A stretch of DNA of 64,000 nucleotides from positions 248,001 through 312,000 of the forward strand of contig NZ_JAQYUU010000001.1 of NCBI RefSeq assembly GCF_028728205.1. Reading direction: 5' to 3'. The DNA comes from Clostridium sp. 'White wine YQ' (GTDB lineage: Bacteria; Bacillota; Clostridia; Clostridiales; Clostridiaceae). The position numbers and the translations under genes were made by a program. Shown here piece after piece: positions 62,201 through 64,000 of the stretch. The notes beneath the pieces are model-generated. The model worked only from the letters and a program-made list of their open reading frames with translations. It was not told the DNA's origin and searched no databases. Every line of letters begins with the position of its first letter. The first letter of the stretch is position 1.

Positions 62201-64000
62201 TAATGAGGCTAGATACCTATACAAAATTAAAGATTATCATATGGCTTTAGATATAATGTCCTCGGTTATTGAAGAAAGTTCTGGCCTTACAGGACAGTTA
62301 CTAAGTAAATTAAGATGTCAGTATCATTTCTATAATCTAAGAAGTTGTAAGAACTTAGAAGATATAATAAGTGAAATAAATATAATATTAGAGGAAGTAG
62401 AATTAATAAGAGATGAATACTTTAAGGTTGAGTTAACCATTGATACAATACTTGAACTTAATGATTTAGCTTATGAAGACTTGGGTAGAGAGTTATATAA
62501 ATCTTTAAGCAATGTTTGTATTGATGAAAAGTTAATTTTGAAGCTAAATTATATTAAGTTGCTATATGAGAAAAATGGAAAGTTATCTATAGTAACTGAG
62601 CTCCAAAGGCTTTTAGAAAACGTGGATGATGAAAGCTTAGTTGGCAAGGTAGCAATTAGGATAGGTGAGACTTATGAAGAGCTTAACATTCCGTTTAATG
62701 CTATAGAGTGCTATTACATGGCTTTAAGTCTAATTGTTAATAATATAAATTCATTACCAAATAAAAGTAAGTTAAACTATATCAATTATGGACGCTTTCT
62801 ATATGCATATAATAAGTTTGCAAGTAGCCTAGAAAATATAACTGGAAAGCAACTATTAAATAAAGTAGAATACATTGGTTCTTTAGAAGAATTTGAAGAT
62901 TTATTGCATGTATTAGAAATATCAAATTTAATTAAAAACAAAGAATTTTTATATGAGTTAGAAGAAAATTATGATAAGTGTTTTTATAACTTTTATAAAA
63001 ATATGTATGATGTATTTAATGTATTTAAAAGCGATATAGTAAGCAATATAGATGTTTTAACAAAGTATTTATGCAAAATTACCTTAGCAGATGGAGCTAT
63101 TGTAACTATGCAGGATGCAGATGGGGTTGAATCTATAATTCATACAAATAGAGCAATAAACCCGAAAAGAAATGTTGAATTTTTTAAGAGCAGATTAAAT
63201 ATTGATGAAGGCACTAAAATAATAAAAAAAGCTTTAGATTCAGAAAATAGGTTTAATGAAGAGCTATTACCTAAAGGAATGAAAGCTGCAATATGCTTAA
63301 GGATAAAAAATAGGATTAGGATTAAGGCAGCTGAAAATACTCAAGGTACATTAATCTTATATTCTAATAAGTATTTAAATAATATAAATGAAAAAACTCT
63401 TGAAAAATTGGAGAAATTAATTCCGCTATTTGGCTTTCTGTTAGATAAACAATATCTAACAATAAATTCAACTATAGACAAGTTAACAAGAGTTTATAAT
63501 AGAAAATATTTTGAAGAAACCTTTGCTGATTTACTAGAAAGTTCTAGACTAGAGCATAAAGAATTTTCAATTGCTATCTTTGATGTAGATAATTTCAAAG
63601 GAGTGAATGATAAATTTGGACATGATCTAGGAGATAAAGTTTTAAGATCAGTTGCAGCAACCGTAAAAGATAGCTTAGAACCTGACAACATATTATGTAG
63701 ATATGGAGGAGAAGAGTTTGTAATTATTTTCCCTAATAAGAATAAGGATAAGGCTTTATTGGAATGTGATAGATTTAGGGAAAAGGTTAGGGAAAGTAAT
63801 ATACTAGGGGGAAGACGTGAGCTTACTATAAGTATAGGGGTTTCTAATTTCCCACTTGACTCTACAAGAGCTGATGAACTTATTAAAAGGGCAGATGAAG
63901 CATTATATGTTGCAAAGAATACAGGGAAAAATAAGACTGTACTTTGGGATCAAGAGTATGGAAAAGTAAGTCAGGCTAACGATAAATTAGCAGGAATACT
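59235..64000 (+). CDS. Giant pseudokinase / P-loop ATPase / TPR / GGDEF signalling protein (3' end outside window)
   Basis: The frame is open from ATG 59235 (after GTAGGAG) to the window end, at least 1588 residues. Residues 1-160 look like a protein kinase fold, but the catalytic loop reads YRNLSLDN (135-142) instead of HRD and the DFG is LTD (152-154), so it is probably a pseudokinase. A STAND/AAA-like ATPase follows with Walker A GDEGSGKT (291-298) and LFVDNIES as Walker B. TPR-like helical repeats fill about 650-1250, then a GAF-like region. The GGDEF domain has GGEEF at 1491-1495. The I-site Arg is missing (LEPD), so product inhibition is unlikely. It probably makes c-di-GMP. Confidence 0.85.
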   Translation, partial: MKLINSRYRIEKTISMGDEINSYLVKDLEDLKVYVLKVIETKVLNERIKEHILSNITWIKNLNFPGLVNVHEFLTIENIDGIVLENRKYAYLIDPIYEDVIKSKILVKSTFDFKLNLFAKVLNIINTLSIKGYKYRNLSLDNVYYSEDEVKLTDILTMEIEKISVINKNREVDILGSSHEIQEYDFNHIEISNIYHGIFEDELENRSINSSKILVLYKNIRDKMFISLNECIDYINIHFEKEYSRFDYNSLNKIIEDVEVIGRDYEIKRFSQVVDNLVSKRNKFSIIGIDGDEGSGKTKLLNYFKTLIYNKFDYNANLIVADDIKRNSGGQIKQKDIFEYFLGFIDKNLIEKYGQYLEEFCRLLALPHDDNEISKSNRELQTINRVAKLLSEITRNKFTVLFVDNIESSSTIFKLLLKYLFLSESQFENLLIVITYNQNKLKKHEDIEELIYNCKLTERYEEYKISYLNEILSRQLIRNIMNTSSELYDFSNKIYKETLGNPMYIIAVVKKLFEDKLLFVSEQTGRWKLNLQQQEIALPRNIELEIERSLNQISTKEYEIMKKMSVINGAVEEDFLFKANVLDKNNYDEFYLLQNKGYISEKISDRAILYEINNNLVKKIVSKSIDEKEKKELHREISKLLEHEIELGHDYNDELIYQFDVLGETKKLIYFCKNRGRQKLESWDNTRAIYYYKKALEAEEISNEEYIEIALILADLYYRQGEIKESTNYYFNVIEKTDSQEDKSLCYSGLAIVGYRIDGIKETEYYLKNSRGILNNLDYKYGEGIYNLALLKHLCFIGKYSEAIEAGESALEICRSEDFDLKGYLNLYIGYCYLNISQGKEAIDCLNKAKNLFNKTFNLRGVISSNIYLGTTLFEIEENLEGALSFFINAQKASDKYQIKDLNLLSEINVAAALMSQRKFAESEDLLLKALEKANEWNHEFYKGIVLSYLSSCYLHLDKLQLAHRYLEASLLVTSKYNIGEVFKKSLKSNEARYLYKIKDYHMALDIMSSVIEESSGLTGQLLSKLRCQYHFYNLRSCKNLEDIISEINIILEEVELIRDEYFKVELTIDTILELNDLAYEDLGRELYKSLSNVCIDEKLILKLNYIKLLYEKNGKLSIVTELQRLLENVDDESLVGKVAIRIGETYEELNIPFNAIECYYMALSLIVNNINSLPNKSKLNYINYGRFLYAYNKFASSLENITGKQLLNKVEYIGSLEEFEDLLHVLEISNLIKNKEFLYELEENYDKCFYNFYKNMYDVFNVFKSDIVSNIDVLTKYLCKITLADGAIVTMQDADGVESIIHTNRAINPKRNVEFFKSRLNIDEGTKIIKKALDSENRFNEELLPKGMKAAICLRIKNRIRIKAAENTQGTLILYSNKYLNNINEKTLEKLEKLIPLFGFLLDKQYLTINSTIDKLTRVYNRKYFEETFADLLESSRLEHKEFSIAIFDVDNFKGVNDKFGHDLGDKVLRSVAATVKDSLEPDNILCRYGGEEFVIIFPNKNKDKALLECDRFREKVRESNILGGRRELTISIGVSNFPLDSTRADELIKRADEALYVAKNTGKNKTVLWDQEYGKVSQANDKLAGI

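Overview
The window reads as a chromosomal segment of a low-GC, strictly anaerobic, endospore-forming Firmicute, most likely Clostridium sensu stricto. The base composition is very AT-rich. Strong Shine-Dalgarno sites sit before nearly every start, with TTG or GTG starts fairly common. Anaerobic energy and stress genes (pyruvate:ferredoxin oxidoreductase, flavodoxin, AdhE, hydroxylamine reductase, rubrerythrin) lie beside a spore germination receptor operon. Firmicute-type cis control (two T-boxes, a lysine and a purine riboswitch) fits the same assignment. No rRNA, tRNA, IS element, CRISPR array or prophage was seen.

Layout. 1-8.4 kb: 3' end of recJ, murG, flavodoxin, PFOR, a DUF47/Pit phosphate uptake pair and a flavodoxin-like protein. 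8.5-13 kb: fabV, xpt behind a divergent purine riboswitch, a 39-aa gene, and a minus-strand pair (amidase lipoprotein, zinc-ribbon/YARHG membrane protein). 13.3-21 kb: adhE, hcp, then a Cys-T-box-controlled methyltransferase-mccB-mccA operon for methionine-to-cysteine conversion. 21-26.7 kb, minus strand: germination receptor operon A-C-D-B behind a sigma-G-like promoter, a soluble chemoreceptor-like protein and rubrerythrin. 26.9-40.2 kb: a membrane Mrr-like nuclease, then one long operon of a large exported membrane protein, ABC ATPase, ABC permease, coiled-coil membrane protein, MoxR ATPase, DUF58 and two VWA membrane proteins. 40.4-50.5 kb: housekeeping and small genes, including a DapF homologue with both catalytic cysteines replaced, dapA behind a lysine riboswitch, a CAP lipoprotein, a tRNA-editing protein, an Amj-type lipid II flippase, a phosphodiesterase, adenosine deaminase and a free methionine sulfoxide reductase. 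50.6-55.5 kb: spermidine/putrescine transporter with a fused PotCD, a 34-aa membrane peptide, and trpP behind a Trp T-box. 55.6-64 kb: an unknown protein, cell-wall enzymes, and a giant pseudokinase/P-loop/TPR/GGDEF protein running off the window.

Most notable signals. (1) Two promoters, one for hcp and one for an unknown 212-aa protein 39 kb away, carry the same GTAAC-N4-GTTAC palindrome at exactly the same distance from TATAAT. This suggests a shared CRP/FNR-family (HcpR-like) regulon. (2) A two-stem leader structure with the same bulge position and a compensatory pair change appears before hcp and before an unknown membrane protein at 47.9 kb, with a weaker third copy before the mcc operon. 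It may be a new RNA regulatory motif. (3) The pseudokinase-ATPase-TPR-GGDEF protein, the ABC/MoxR/DUF58/VWA operon and the Ser/Ser DapF-like enzyme have no clear function. (4) Several very small genes have complete promoter, RBS or terminator signals.
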